Assembly (NCBI GenBank): GCA_907164885.2
Contig: OU015498.1
Location: 131,561,651 to 131,625,650 of the forward strand
DNA length: 64,000 nucleotides
Reading direction: 5' to 3'
Source of the DNA: Dolomedes plantarius
Lineage: Eukaryota; Arthropoda; Arachnida; Araneae; Dolomedidae
The position numbers and the translations under genes were made by a program. This document shows, one piece after another, positions 1-10,500 of the stretch. Numbering within the stretch: position 1 is the stretch's first letter; each line of letters starts with the position of its first letter. The notes beneath the pieces were generated by a model. That model was not told where the DNA came from, ran no database searches, and worked only from the letters and a program-made list of their open reading frames with translations.

Positions 1-329
1 TATTGTGCATTGATACGCGTGTATTATCCCTTTTATGCCAATACGTGGCTGTCTCGCACGGTTTTCTTAACTTCTTTGCTTGCTCCCCTAATTTTTTTGA
101 GCAGTGTATATATATATATATATGTATATATATATTACTAGGAAGGGAGCACACCCTGACAACCTACTAATGCTCCTCCGCTGGCGGTTCACTCTATATT
201 CATATTTTGTGCATATAAAGGAAATAATTATGAAAGGTGAGAAAGTTAAATGTTAACAGAAATATACGACAGAAAATGTTACAAATTTGAGCTAATTGCT
301 GCACCTACACACCAACAGACACACACACA
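1..329. other. non-coding, TA/AC microsatellites
   Basis: No gene seen. A TA-rich tract lies at about 108-135 and an AC run at about 319-330, directly against the left end of the Tc1 element that follows. Confidence 0.7.
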
Positions 330-1548
330 CACTATCTACCAGTAAGTATTTAGACACCTGTGATAGAAAAGGAAAATTAAATTTAATCATATTCAAAAGT
401 TGTCTCGATAAGTCTCGACTGGAGGCAATTGCAGCCTCAACCCTCCAAGGCAGGCTTTCCAAAAGTCCTTGTATGACGGTTAGTAGCATTTTCTTCCACT
501 CGGCTTGGAGAAGACATGTAAGTTCCTTCACCGATTTTGGACGGCTGTTGCACCCTTGATTCGGCGATCCAACTCGTCCCTGAGGTTCTCGATAGCGTTT
601 AGATCTGGGATCTGGACAGGTGTCCATTCAGTTAACCCCATTGTCACCATACCAATACATGGTGGACCTCGCAACATGACAGCTGACGTTGTCGTCCTGG
701 AGGTAACATGGGTCCTACCCGTAAAACTGCTACAACGTAGGAAGCACACTGTCATCTGAAATAGTGCAGTAGGCGTCGGTGTTGAGATTACCATGAATTG
801 GGACCAAGGGTCCCAGTCTATACCAGGAGAAACACATCAAGACCCTAATTTCACCTCCGCCGAACTTTACTGTGGGCACAATGCATTCTGGCAGGAGGCG
901 TTCTCCAGGCAAACGCCAGACCCAGACCCTGCCATCCGAACGGTAGAGAACCTTGATTCGCTCCAGATGGGTTCGCTCCAGAGTGAACCCATTTCCACTG
1001 ATCTACGGTACACTTTGGACGTGCTTTCCACCACATTAAAAGAGCAGCGCGGTTGGATTTTCTGATTAAAGGCTTATGGGTGGCAGCACGACCATGAAAA
1101 CCAAGCAGATGTGCTTCCTAACGGATGGAAATCAACGAAACAACACTCCCGGATGCCTGCTGAAACTCCTGGAGTATGTGGGCCATCGGTTGGGTGCGGT
1201 TCTTCCGAATTTCTCTGGACAGCACCCGTCGGTCTCTCAGTTTCGAGGGTCTGCTGACTCGGGGCACAATCCGACAATTACCGCTCACCTTCCACTTCTG
1301 AACCACATAAGCCACTGTCTATTTTAGGTAATTCAGCTCGCTAGATATGTCCCTTAAGTATCAGCCATTTCTGTGATAACCGGCGATTACACCTTTCTCG
1401 AAATCAGATAACTCTGCGCTTCGTTGCATCTTGCATGCGACTAATGCCAATGTTGTTTCCTACACGATATTTAACGATGGAGGCGTGACGTATAGCGGGA
1501 CCGCAGATATCGTCGCATGGGTGTCCAAATACTTATTAGTAGATAGTG
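330..1548 (-). mobile_element. degenerate Tc1-like DNA transposon
   Basis: Both ends carry matching inverted repeats: CACTATCTACCAGTAAGTAT on the left and, read inward from the right end, CACTATCTACTAATAAGTAT. The right end is followed by a TA dinucleotide at 1549-1550, the usual Tc1 target; the left TA has decayed into an AC repeat. The element reads on the minus strand. Its 5' part (about 1315-1118) translates to a paired-like helix-turn-helix region with a block resembling VVQKWKVSGNCR and a later LSREIRKNRTQPMAHILQEF. Its 3' part (about 620-528) retains IPDLNAIENLRDELDRRI, the degenerate form of the third catalytic motif (SPDLNPIEnlWDEL). Frameshifts and stops separate the blocks, so no transposase can be made. 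The size of about 1.2 kb is normal for the family. Confidence 0.9.
528..1315 (-). pseudogene. broken Tc1 transposase
   Basis: Coding remnant of the element around it, minus strand. The N-terminal DNA-binding segment lies at 1315-1118 and the C-terminal DDE segment at 794-528, in different frames. The third catalytic motif is recognisable and its glutamate (AIENLRDEL) is kept, but the middle of the catalytic domain is scrambled by indels. In this family the protein binds the inverted repeats and cuts and pastes at TA. This copy is dead. Confidence 0.85.
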
Positions 1549-3323
1549 TATGCTCCCGTTATTACTCAGATATCCTCTGTTACATTTACAAAATGTACTG
1601 AGTGAAATAGAAGGAGAAATAGCTAAGGTAATAATGTCTACATAGAAAATACATTTTAGTAGAGAATGAGATTAATAAATAAACGTCGATCTATGAGTTA
1701 TCCGAGTGTACGCAATCATTCACTCGTGCATGGGTAAAAACTTTAACCCATATACATCCCAAGCAGCTAGTATTCCTGGAAATCATTGATAAAACCATTT
1801 GGATCACAACTGCCCCACTATTAAAGCTGAATGTGGTTTTGGATACTAGGAAAGCACACGATAACCGCCAGTAATTACGATTTATCTGATCTTATTTTGA
1901 TGAAAACATTTTCAGTTATGCTACCACAAATTCTCCCGATCTAAACCCCATGGACGATTATCGACTCATTTTTTTTAATGCTATCATCGAAAAACCTTTT
2001 TAGTGTGAGACATTGTGGTGATTCATTATTACATTTGTCAACGGCCTACAGCAAGTTAGCTTAGTGTTGTTTGTGTCAAAGAAATGTTCTGCCATCACTC
2101 TCTCACAACACGACCTCGAAGGGCAACAAAGCAAATCCGGAACGAATTATGAATCACAACTCGCGAAGTTGACGCAAGCACACAGATCGTTTAAAATAAG
2201 CATTTCAGTGATAAAAACAAACTCGAACACGGAAGGTCTTGTTTATTTACTCGGTAATTTGGAAAAAAGTAGGTGATTCGACTTACTATTTACTGCACTA
2301 AAGAAATTGTACTTCCAATTAACTGCCCAATTTTTAACACCAAATATTGTGTAAAATTTTTTACAAATTTTAAATTTTCTTGAATTAGAATAGCACATAA
2401 TCTACGTTCGAAATTGCTTTGGTGACATGTTTAACTGATATGAGAGAAAAACTTTTGCTTGACTCGATCAGAAACACATTGCAAATAAAACTATTAAGCG
2501 ATAAATTTTTAATCTTATGCCATCTTTTTTTTAGGGGGGGGGTGTAAATGACGTAGTTCATAAGAGATGTAATTCTTAATGTCCAAAATGATTGAACGCC
2601 AATGATTCGGGAATGATCAAAACTCTTGACTTGAGTAGTCACGAAAAGCCTCGTTAGTAGCTTGATTCGAGGTTGAATTTTAACCCGAGAACTTCTCATA
2701 TGTTCCCTTATATTTATAAAAGCTAATGATAAGTTAAATCAGGGCATTTGAAAGTGTTTTGAAAGTTTGGTACGAAGGAGCGCTTCTCTTGGGGACAATG
2801 AAAGTTAAGAAATCCATCCAAATTATTAAACTGATTAAATTAAATTACTAAATTATTAAATTATCTAATTGTTTGCGAATTTTGAACACATATAATTTAT
2901 AACTGATGTAATTTTTAATGTTAAAGCACTTCGCACCAGCAATCAAGAAGATTTTTGTGACAGAAATACTCAAAGTTGAAGCATAGATTGTGTACCACTC
3001 ATAATGCGTTTTTTATGAGTATCCGAAAGGTTTTTCGAAAGTTTTCAATAAATAGGGAGAAAGTCTATCGAATCTAGAGAGGCATCTTTTGGGGACTTAA
3101 AATCTGAAATAATTTACGGTACAGCTTTCATGTCCTTTTGCTGAATCATAATTCATCCATGCCGAAATCCATAAATCAAAATAAACGGAGAAATGGCTAT
3201 TTTAAAAAACAGACACATTTTAGGTACATTTTAAGATTATATTTTTATCCTACATCGAAAACCTTTCCCCCTTAATTTCAAGACAACTTTGGGAAACATA
3301 GGATTGAACATTATAATTCATTT
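1549..3323. other. non-coding stretch with a mariner scrap
   Basis: Mostly AT-rich sequence without a supported gene. Around 1928-1966 the plus strand reads SPDLNPMDDYRL, the signature around the third catalytic residue of mariner/Tc1 transposases, but nothing convincing flanks it. A 70-codon open frame at 2064-2276 has no recognisable features. Confidence 0.45.
1915..1975 (+). pseudogene. mariner-type transposase fragment
   Basis: Short plus-strand translation SPDLNPMDDYRL fits the SPDLNPxDyylW block of mariner-type transposases. Only about 20 codons can be followed, so the family is uncertain. Confidence 0.35.
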
Positions 3324-3335
3324 TTGAAATTATAG

Positions 3336-3669
3336 GTCCAGAGGTAGCCTAGTTGTAGAGCGTCTGCTTTTGGTACTGATGATGCTCGAGTCGAATCCCG
3401 ACAAGCGCCGTTCAATTCCTTCGTGTCAAGGCTGGATTAGGGTCAGTTAAATCATTCTTTGAGGACACTGGGTGGAGAAGGTGCGATCCCCCCCCCCCCC
3501 CCAGATGTCGCTCCTTGGGGTCGCTCGGTCAAATTTGAGGTGGCGCCAGTGGGTGTTCTACGGAGTTAGTTCACCTATACGAGGCTCCCATTGAAAGCAA
3601 TCAGCGATTCTCGCGGATTATGAGAGAATGTCTTGATGGACAAGTGCCCTGCATTGGCAAACAACATTA
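3336..3669 (+). mobile_element. tRNA-headed SINE (family I) with perfect TSD
   Basis: The insertion is bounded by an exact 12-bp direct repeat TTGAAATTATAG at 3324-3335 and 3670-3681, the footprint of LINE-type retrotransposition. The head has RNA polymerase III promoter elements: an A-box-like GGTAGCCTAGTTGTAGAGCG at about 3343-3362 and a B-box-like GAGTCGAATCCCG at about 3388-3400. A run of about 15 C lies in the body. Two minus-strand relatives occur at 33.56-33.83 kb and 34.45-34.66 kb, sharing the head and a tail like GACAAGTGCC. SINEs encode no protein and borrow LINE enzymes. Confidence 0.85.
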
Positions 3670-3681
3670 TTGAAATTATAG

Positions 3682-4187
3682 TTCACAATAATTTATTATA
3701 TAGATAGAGTCATAATTCTATCACTTCTCAGGTAATTTTTTTTTTAAGTACAGAGCTAGATTCTACATTTAACTTCTTATTTTGATACGTGTCTTACAAC
3801 ACATTAGAAAAAAATTCTAATGGTGTACTGAGCTGAAAAAGTTAGTAGTTGAAAGTCTCTGATTAATACTCATTTCAAAACATTTAATAATTACAAAAAG
3901 CGACAAATTTGTAGTATAATAACAAATGCAATACGAAAATGTTAAAATAAATATCTTGAAATTTAATACCTTTTAAGTCAGAATTTTATTATCAAAACAA
4001 AAAGGATTGCGATAAAATAGAGAAATTTTGCAATCAGTTAACATGCGAGGTTTTTGTTTCATTCCATTATTACATATTTAAAAAACAAAATACTTGAAAA
4101 TTTTATAAATATAAATAAATGTCATGCTTAACGAAAAAAAAATCTACCTATTGGACTCTTTATAAAGATCTATAAACAGGTAGAAAA
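3682..4187. other. AT-rich, nothing recognised
   Basis: Very AT-rich, with poly-A/T runs and no supported ORF or repeat boundary. Confidence 0.5.
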
Positions 4188-4469
4188 GTACACCTATCCC
4201 TCTATTTATGCTATACTCGATTTACACGTTTTTAAAAAAATTATTGGTTTAACGCGGTTTTTTAGAAAAATTATTTTTATTTTTCTATACGGGAATTGCC
4301 CGTTAACACTACTTTACAATAATGCATGCATAAATTTGTTGGTAGGATAAATTTATATTCATATACATGTATTAATATACATATATACATACATGCATTT
4401 CCTTAGATTCAATTTAAGCGGTTTCTCTTTAACGCGGAATGTATCTGTCGCGTAAATCGAATCTGATTC
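4188..4469. mobile_element. possible pogo/Tigger-like fragment
   Basis: It begins TACACCTATCCCTCTATTTA, like pogo/Tigger termini in this window (for example CACCCATACCTCGC at 52678). Inside, the phrases TTTAACGCGG and GCGTAAATCGA recur, resembling the subterminal repeats of that superfamily. No right terminus is visible before the hAT insertion at 4470, so this is a fragment at best. Confidence 0.35.
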
Positions 4470-5635
4470 CAGGGGTCGACAACGTGGTACCCTGAGAAAC
4501 AATTTTAGAGTGCCCGCCGTTCAAATATCTAAATTTAAGACATTTTAACAACAAACACTCGCAGTTGTAATGAATAATTTAATTTAAAAAAGTTAAATCG
4601 TAAGACCTTAAATTCAAAAAATAAGCAGCCTTCTCTCTCGACATCATTGTTCTTCCCTCGCCGTGAGTCGCTTCTTTTTCCTGCTCTCAAATTGAACTCT
4701 CTTTGCGCTTCGACACATGATTGTGAATATTTGTTTTCCAATATGAAATACTTAAGTACCTATCAAGCCTCACTGACACTCATTTGGAGCAATGCCTGAG
4801 AACTGGGATTTCAACTTATGAGCCACATTACAACGAGTTCGTGGCAGATCTGCAATATAAAATGTAGAATTAATTATAAATTTTAAGCTTGTTTGTTTGA
4901 ATTAAAATTTGAATTTATGTATTAAAAATTTATGTCGCATTATTGTCATGTTTAAACATTAAACCCCCTCCCCAGGCCCTGATTTTCCATTATGCCATGT
5001 AGGCCCGGGCCTAGCCCCCCCCCCCCAAATTTTTATTTTAAAAGAAAAAAAGAAAAAATTCTCAATTCAAACTTTTTTTAATTTTACCTTTTTAAAAGCA
5101 ATTTTTTTTTATATAGCCTTTCAAATTTTTTCAAACAATTTTCTAAACGATTTGCAAATCTGCCCGATGACAGCATTTATAAGACACACAGAAGAGGGCA
5201 TACAGTCTTCCAGACCAATCAGATATCACATTTAAGGGGACTCGGCGCCTCTGAAATGTCGAAATTTGACGAAATTACCGATTTTGAGATTTTTATACAA
5301 AAACCAACCTTATACGTTCAAGTACATTCTGTCAAAATTTCAGAGTCATTTGCCTATTAGAACGCCTGCTACAGCTGTCTTAAAAAACATCTGTCTTCGA
5401 TTTTCCCTTTAAATGCCCCACCCACTCCAATGTTTACATTTTTTCTCACAGCTCAATTCAGATTGCATTGCCTCCTGCTTTGACTCTATGGTTTAAAAAT
5501 GAAGCAAGAAAGCGAAATCATGACTTTGTGTTTAACTGTTACTGATATCAGTTTGTTGTGGTTACGTTTGGCGTGTTCTTTTTCTATCAAATTTCGAAGT
5601 TTTATGATAAAAAAACAGTCTTTTTAAAGACTAAT

Positions 5636-5949
5636 CTACACTTAAAGTACGTGTTAAATATATTGTGCACAAAAAACGAGTTCAGCTTTCAGTTATGGAG
5701 GCAGTATGCGAGTATAATAAGGGTGTAGATTATACTATAGCACATATTCAGAAATCATTGGGTATTTATCGAGGAAGTGTAACACAACGGTTGGGGAAAA
5801 TATTTCAATTGAGAAAAAATAAATTCCAACTCAGAAGAAACAATATTAAACATAAACATATGAGACAAGCTATTAAAAAAGCTGTACTTAAAAGGAATAT
5901 TCTAACAAAAAGAAAAGAAGGTCTCACTTATGGTTCAGGATGTTTTTAA
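5636..5949 (+). pseudogene. C-terminal transposase remnant, Kolobok/Mutator-domain type
   Basis: This frame is open from just after a stop near 5635 and ends at 5949, about 104 codons with no natural ATG at its start. It contains MEAVCEYNKGVDYTIAHIQK, then a Lys/Arg-rich tail, and ends KEGLTYGSGCF. From memory of the family, an 'AvcqFN.G......LG' block followed by a basic stretch and a terminal YGxGxF is typical of the C-terminus of Kolobok-type, Mutator-like-domain transposases in arthropods. The DDE core is absent. The assignment is inference supported by the TTAA target. Confidence 0.5.
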
Positions 5950-6160
5950 AATGCTTGATATTTATTCTGAATACTTAAAAAGCAGTAAGAAAGCTTTATC
6001 ATTATTCATTTAAATATCTGTTTACAAAATTTTTCATATGATTTAGTAATTGTATTGATATTATTTAAGTTATATTAAACTTCAGAAAGTGTTTTTACTC
6101 AATTATAATATTTTTTGCATTACTATTTCACCTAAATACCAGAAATTACAATTTTTAAGA

Positions 6161-6905
6161 ATTTTAGTTTATATCACATTTATTAATTAGTGGTTTATTT
6201 ATTCCTAAATAATGATATTTATGTTATTGAACATATTTTTTAGTAGTGTAGAGGTGAGTAAGTGTACATAAAAAATAAAAATGCACTTTGATTATAATTA
6301 AAAAAAGTTACAACTGGATGAAATCTTAAACTCATTTATCTCAGTTCGTGGTTTTTCGGATTTTTGATGTCTTCAAAATGATAAGGCTTTGTCAAATGTT
6401 TATGAAATTGCTTGAAATTTTTTTTAAATGAACATTATATCATATATAAAAAATTCACAGGTCGGATTTTCAATATTTTGAATACTTTTTTTAAAAAAAT
6501 TTCAAATGTGTGATCATTCGTGATTTTTTTCTGCATTTTAGTTTTTATCACATTTATTAATTAGTGGTTTATCTATACCTAAATAATGATATTTATGTTA
6601 TTGAACATATTGTTTAGTAGTGTAGAGGTGAGTAAGTGTACATAAAAAATAAAAATGCACTTTGATTATAATTAAAAAAAGTTACAACTGAATGAAATCT
6701 TTAAACTCATTTATCTCAGTTCGTGGTTTTTCGGATTTTTGATGTCTTCAAAATGATAAGGCTTTGTCAAATGTTTATGAAATTGCTTGAATTTTTTTTA
6801 AAATGAACATTATATCATATGTAAGAAATTCACAGATCGGATTTTTAATATTTTGAATACTTTTTTTTAAAAAATTTCAAATGTGTGATCATTCGTGATT
6901 TTTTC
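6161..6905. repeat. tandem duplication, two units of about 373 bp
   Basis: Unit 1 (about 6161-6535) and unit 2 (about 6536-6905) are nearly identical, both running from TTTATCACATTTATTAATTAG or its close variant to GTGTGATCATTCGTGATTTT. Differences are single-base changes and homopolymer length. Both lie in the non-coding 3' half of element K1, so the duplication is internal to it. Confidence 0.9.
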
Positions 6906-7715
6906 TGCTTTTTTGCATATGATTGTGGTTTTAATTTTTTTTCTCGGAAACTAATAACATTAAATGAAATCCGACATGTTAATTTGTCGAGTATATTACT
7001 ATTGACAAAATATAAAAAAATCAATTCAAAAATTTAAAAAATAAAATAGAAGTAGCATTTTAAAATAAGCAGTAAAAATTTAAATTTTTTTTTAATTTAA
7101 AAAAAAATATATATCTAAATAAATTTTTTTTTGCATTTAATTAATTGTATTTGAGATTCATTTAATTATAACCAAAATTTATTTTTTTAAATTGAATAAT
7201 AAAATTTTTTTTGTTTGAGGTGCCGAGTCCCCTTAAAGTTTGCAAATGAAAGAGGTCATCCGATTAGTTGCAGTTTGATGCTACGCTTGTACACTGATAA
7301 AATTCGGCGAGATATCTGAATCGCAGAAAAAAAAATTCATAATCAAAGATCTTATAATTCATGTTCCTTATTATTTTCTCACCAATGCAAATATCATTAT
7401 AGTTTTGTCTGGTTGCATTGCATAATTTTTTCTGGTTGCATTGTATTTGTGTTTCAATGATGAAGTTAATATGTTGTATTGCTTTTTCTTATTTGATAAT
7501 GTTCTAGGGTTCCACGCTTCAAATAACCAATTCTTGGTAAAATGGTACTTTCAAATTGATTCAAGATTTTTTTTGTGTGTGTCAATTTTGGAAATCTTAC
7601 GCCTACATAAGTGTTCAGCCCCCCCTCCCCCTCCTCCTCCTCTTCATTCAGCGGGGCCCGCTGAACTCCCGCATTTCTGAAATATGTCCTCCTAGTAAAA
7701 GGTTGCCGACCCCTG

Positions 7716-9013
7716 GCTGATTCTGTCAAGTTTTTCGGTTATTCATCATACATATCATATATATAAATTCTCATTGAGAATTTTTCATTGCAGACGCCCA
7801 GTTTTCAGCGTCTAGTTTCTCATTAGTCATTGTTTTTACGTTTAAAAATTACAAACAGATCAGATTGAGAAAAGCTATGAATTGTCGCTGAGGTAGTAAG
7901 TTTCATTCTAATATCTTTAATTTCAGATTTCAGTGTTTAACACCGGCGTCCATCACGACTTTTGCTTTTCAAATGCCCCCTTTCAGAAAAATAACTTTCC
8001 CATTGTCACGTTTATTATTCATGGAAAATTCCATTATTTTCATTAAATATTTTCTAGAGGTAAACGGCAGAGCCTCTACGTTTATTATATCCAATCTGTC
8101 AAAAAAAAAAGAAAAAAAGATTCATTTCGATTTTATTTTTCATTTGATTAAATAAAAAAATAAAAAAATTGTTCCTGACTGGTTTTGTCACTGCGTTCGA
8201 TTTCTGCGAAAAAAGCACAAAAGACGTCGAACAAGTCTCTTTTTCCTCTTTGGCGGGGGTGGATCCAAAAGGGGGTGGACCAAACGACATTTTCTTCTGT
8301 CTCTTATATTTTTTCGTTCATTTTTTTGCTGTGGTGGGACAGGCCGATCCGTTTCCGGCGAATCAGAGAGAGAAAAAATAAAAAAGTTTTAATGAGACCG
8401 CTCGGAGATTTTCCCTGCCGATACGGAAAAAAAAAATATGATAAAAATCCGCCGTAAATGGAACGGCAGGATAGAAAATAACACGGTGCAGCTATTAGGT
8501 GACATTAGATTACAGTTCACGGAGTACGGTAGTTTTAGTTTGATGATTTAGGGATGAAGAGACAAAATAATTCATAAGTTCGCAGCGAAATGTACAATAA
8601 TGCATCAAGAGCTGCGATCTGGGAAGTTTCATCGAAAGTACATGATATTTTAACTACATGGTTATAATCAACCAGTTCTAGTGTTGTATATACATAAAAA
8701 GTTTTTTTTCTCTGCTGTCAGCGCCGTATAAATCAAAATGCCAGTTTTCAGTCATGTTATTCCTCACAAGACCATATACGATTTTTTTTTTCAGAAGTGT
8801 TTTAAATTTCCCTTTCAATAATTTACGTGGCTGTCCAGTTACAAAAGGATTGTTGTGTGGGTGTATGTATATCCATCCCCCCACCCCTAAAAAAAGAAGA
8901 AAAAATTATGACGCATATTCAAATCCTGACGCAAATCATGACGCATATTCGTTGATGAATTACTATCAATTAAAATATTGATCTTTCCTTATAAATTATG
9001 GACTAAAATATGA
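7716..9013. other. AT-rich intergenic, nothing recognised
   Basis: No supported gene. A somewhat GC-richer patch at about 8170-8470 produces several overlapping open frames of 60-90 codons in different frames, none with a recognisable domain. Confidence 0.5.
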
Positions 9014-9021
9014 ATTCGTAG

Positions 9022-9200
9022 TAGTGGCATAGCAAGCATAACACGCGGGCCACGATACCTTTTTAACAACCCCCCCCCCCCCCTATTAAAAATTGAAATT
9101 TTCCGGAGAATCTTGATTGTCTTGGGGACCATTTGGCGTCCCTCTGCGATTGGCGCCCGGGACATAATAGACCCCCTTGCTCTCCCTCGCTACGCCACTG
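9022..9200. mobile_element. hAT MITE, 179 bp
   Basis: Termini TAGTGGCATAGCAAGC and (inverted right end) CAGTGGCGTAGCGAGGG are hAT-like inverted repeats. They are flanked by a perfect 8-bp duplication ATTCGTAG at 9014-9021 and 9201-9208. The interior is short, has a run of about 15 C and encodes nothing. Confidence 0.9.
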
Positions 9201-9208
9201 ATTCGTAG

Positions 9209-9620
9209 TTAGACATGCTCGCATCCATCAAAGCTTGCTTGAAAGCATAAACTTAACCGAGGTTAAAATAAAAAATAAAAGCAACGAAAAACTCATTATT
9301 TTAACTTCAGAGCTGACTAACATCTGACAGATCATTCTACCTGAAACTCTCAGATGGACTGACAGATCATTCTACCTGAGGTTGCTACTACTGACGTCCG
9401 GAGTGCGAGAATCCTGAAGATCTGATGGAGAAGAGCATAGGCTAGTTTCTTAAGTGATATAAATACCATGCACTTGCCATAAAAAAATCCTCTATGGAAG
9501 GCATTGTTTCCATTTGCACGATCGCCCTAAAGGTTTATATGCAACCACATTCATAACATCCCTTACTCTTGCAAGACTAAATAATAGCTATAATTGGTTA
9601 ATGTTGTTATTTTACTCTTT
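9209..9620. other. intergenic with a short direct repeat
   Basis: A 21-bp sequence CTGACAGATCATTCTACCTGA starts at 9324 and again at 9359, 35 bp apart. Nothing else recognised. Confidence 0.5.
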
Positions 9621-9622
9621 TT

Positions 9623-10500
9623 TTAAATATTATGTAATTTAAAAATTTCCATTTTAGTCTCATATCGTTGTTGTTGTTCTAATCCTTGAGCCCATTTAAT
9701 CCTGAGCCCATAAATCCTCAGGAGGTCCATTAATAGGCGAGGATAAGTATTAAAGTCCTCCCTAGATAAATTTAGGCACCCCAAGTGGCCACTGGCAAAC
9801 CCATAGATTGCAATCTGCTCAGGTCTATCATCCTTGAAGACGAGAGCTCTACCAGGGCAAACTCCAAAGTACCCGTCATGGACTGGGGGAGATCTCCAAG
9901 TACTCTGGATAAAAGATTTCCTTACGGAATAAATCTCCAGATAATGAAGAGTCGAAGAAATTGGAGAACGTTCAGCGGTACCCTCCTTTGCTAAGGTGTC
10001 AGCCTCCTCATTTCCAAATAGGCCCACGTGAGAGGGGACCCACTGCAAATAAATATCATGGTTCACAGAGACATGACCTAGGTGGTGCAGGGGGGATAAG
10101 CCGGCTCTGTTGCTCAAATGCTGGATGGAACTGCGACTTTCCGATAAAATCCATATATCGTTAAACTCGACATCTCTTCAAATAGATCTCTAACCCTCCT
10201 CTATGGCAAGTAATTCGACACGGAAAAACAGAACACGAGTCTGTATTTCTAAATTTGATTTTATCTACATCATTCGGGTGTTTGATGAATATTCAACTGC
10301 CAGCGCGATTCTGATCATCTTTGCTACCATCCGTAAAAATCTGGAGAGCATCCACTGAGTTTCATATCGACTAATCGCTAACGATGTAAATTTGTAAATT
10401 TCCCAGAAATTAAAAATGGGAGAACAGCTTTCTCTCAACCCCTCTAAGAGTTTAAGACTGATTTTTCTGTGACTTACTTTCAGATTGAAAAGCATTTGTA
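9623..10500 (-). pseudogene. jockey-like LINE fragment: RNase H end of ORF2
   Basis: The minus-strand frame 10117-9623 contains WVPSHVGLFGNEEADTLAK, the hallmark of the RNase H domain in jockey/R1-type non-LTR retrotransposons; its His and Asp are conserved active-site residues. Upstream, in shifted frames up to about 10500, come WILSESRS-like and RFLRMVAKM-like pieces that fit the start of the RNase H domain (TDGSK region). Downstream, PPVHDGYFGVCPGRALVFKD and FASGHLGCLNL fit the usual post-RNase H segment. The endonuclease and reverse transcriptase are absent, so this is a 5'-truncated, frameshifted copy. Intact relatives supply the enzymes that mobilise SINEs. Confidence 0.85.

Larger units (their letters stand above)
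5236..7232 (+). mobile_element. TTAA-flanked Kolobok-like transposon (K1)
   Basis: The ends are GGGGACTCGGCGCCTC at 5236 and its near-perfect inverse GAGGTGCCGAGTCCCC ending at 7232, each flanked directly by TTAA (5232-5235 and 7233-7236). TTAA duplication with G-rich termini fits the Kolobok superfamily better than piggyBac, whose termini usually begin CCC. A C-terminal transposase-like frame lies at about 5636-5949, and the interior holds a 373-bp tandem duplication. Most coding capacity is missing, so it is non-autonomous. Confidence 0.75.
4973..7618. mobile_element. probable second hAT (family B-like) nested in family A
   Basis: CAGGCCCTGATTTTCCATTATGCC at 4973 looks like the left terminus of family B at 42824 (CAGGCCCAGATTTCCGCATG). 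It interrupts family A sequence at a C-rich site (CCCCTCCC), and the same C-rich string reappears at 7622-7629, where family A resumes. The right terminus is too degenerate to call firmly. If correct, the TTAA element at 5236 lies within a hAT within a hAT. Confidence 0.45.
4470..7715. mobile_element. hAT element, family A copy 1, interrupted
   Basis: Left terminus CAGGGGTCGACAACGTGGTA and right terminus ...AAAAGGTTGCCGACCCCTG form hAT-type inverted repeats. The 8-bp target duplication is TCTGATTC (4462-4469) versus GCTGATTC (7716-7723), 7 of 8 matching. The left portion matches family A copy 2 at 42.8-44.1 kb over hundreds of bases, including GAGAACTGGGATTTCAACTT. The element is much longer than copy 2 because other DNA, including the 2-kb TTAA element at 5236-7232, has been inserted. 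The transposase end is decayed here; copy 2 keeps a clearer version. Confidence 0.85.
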
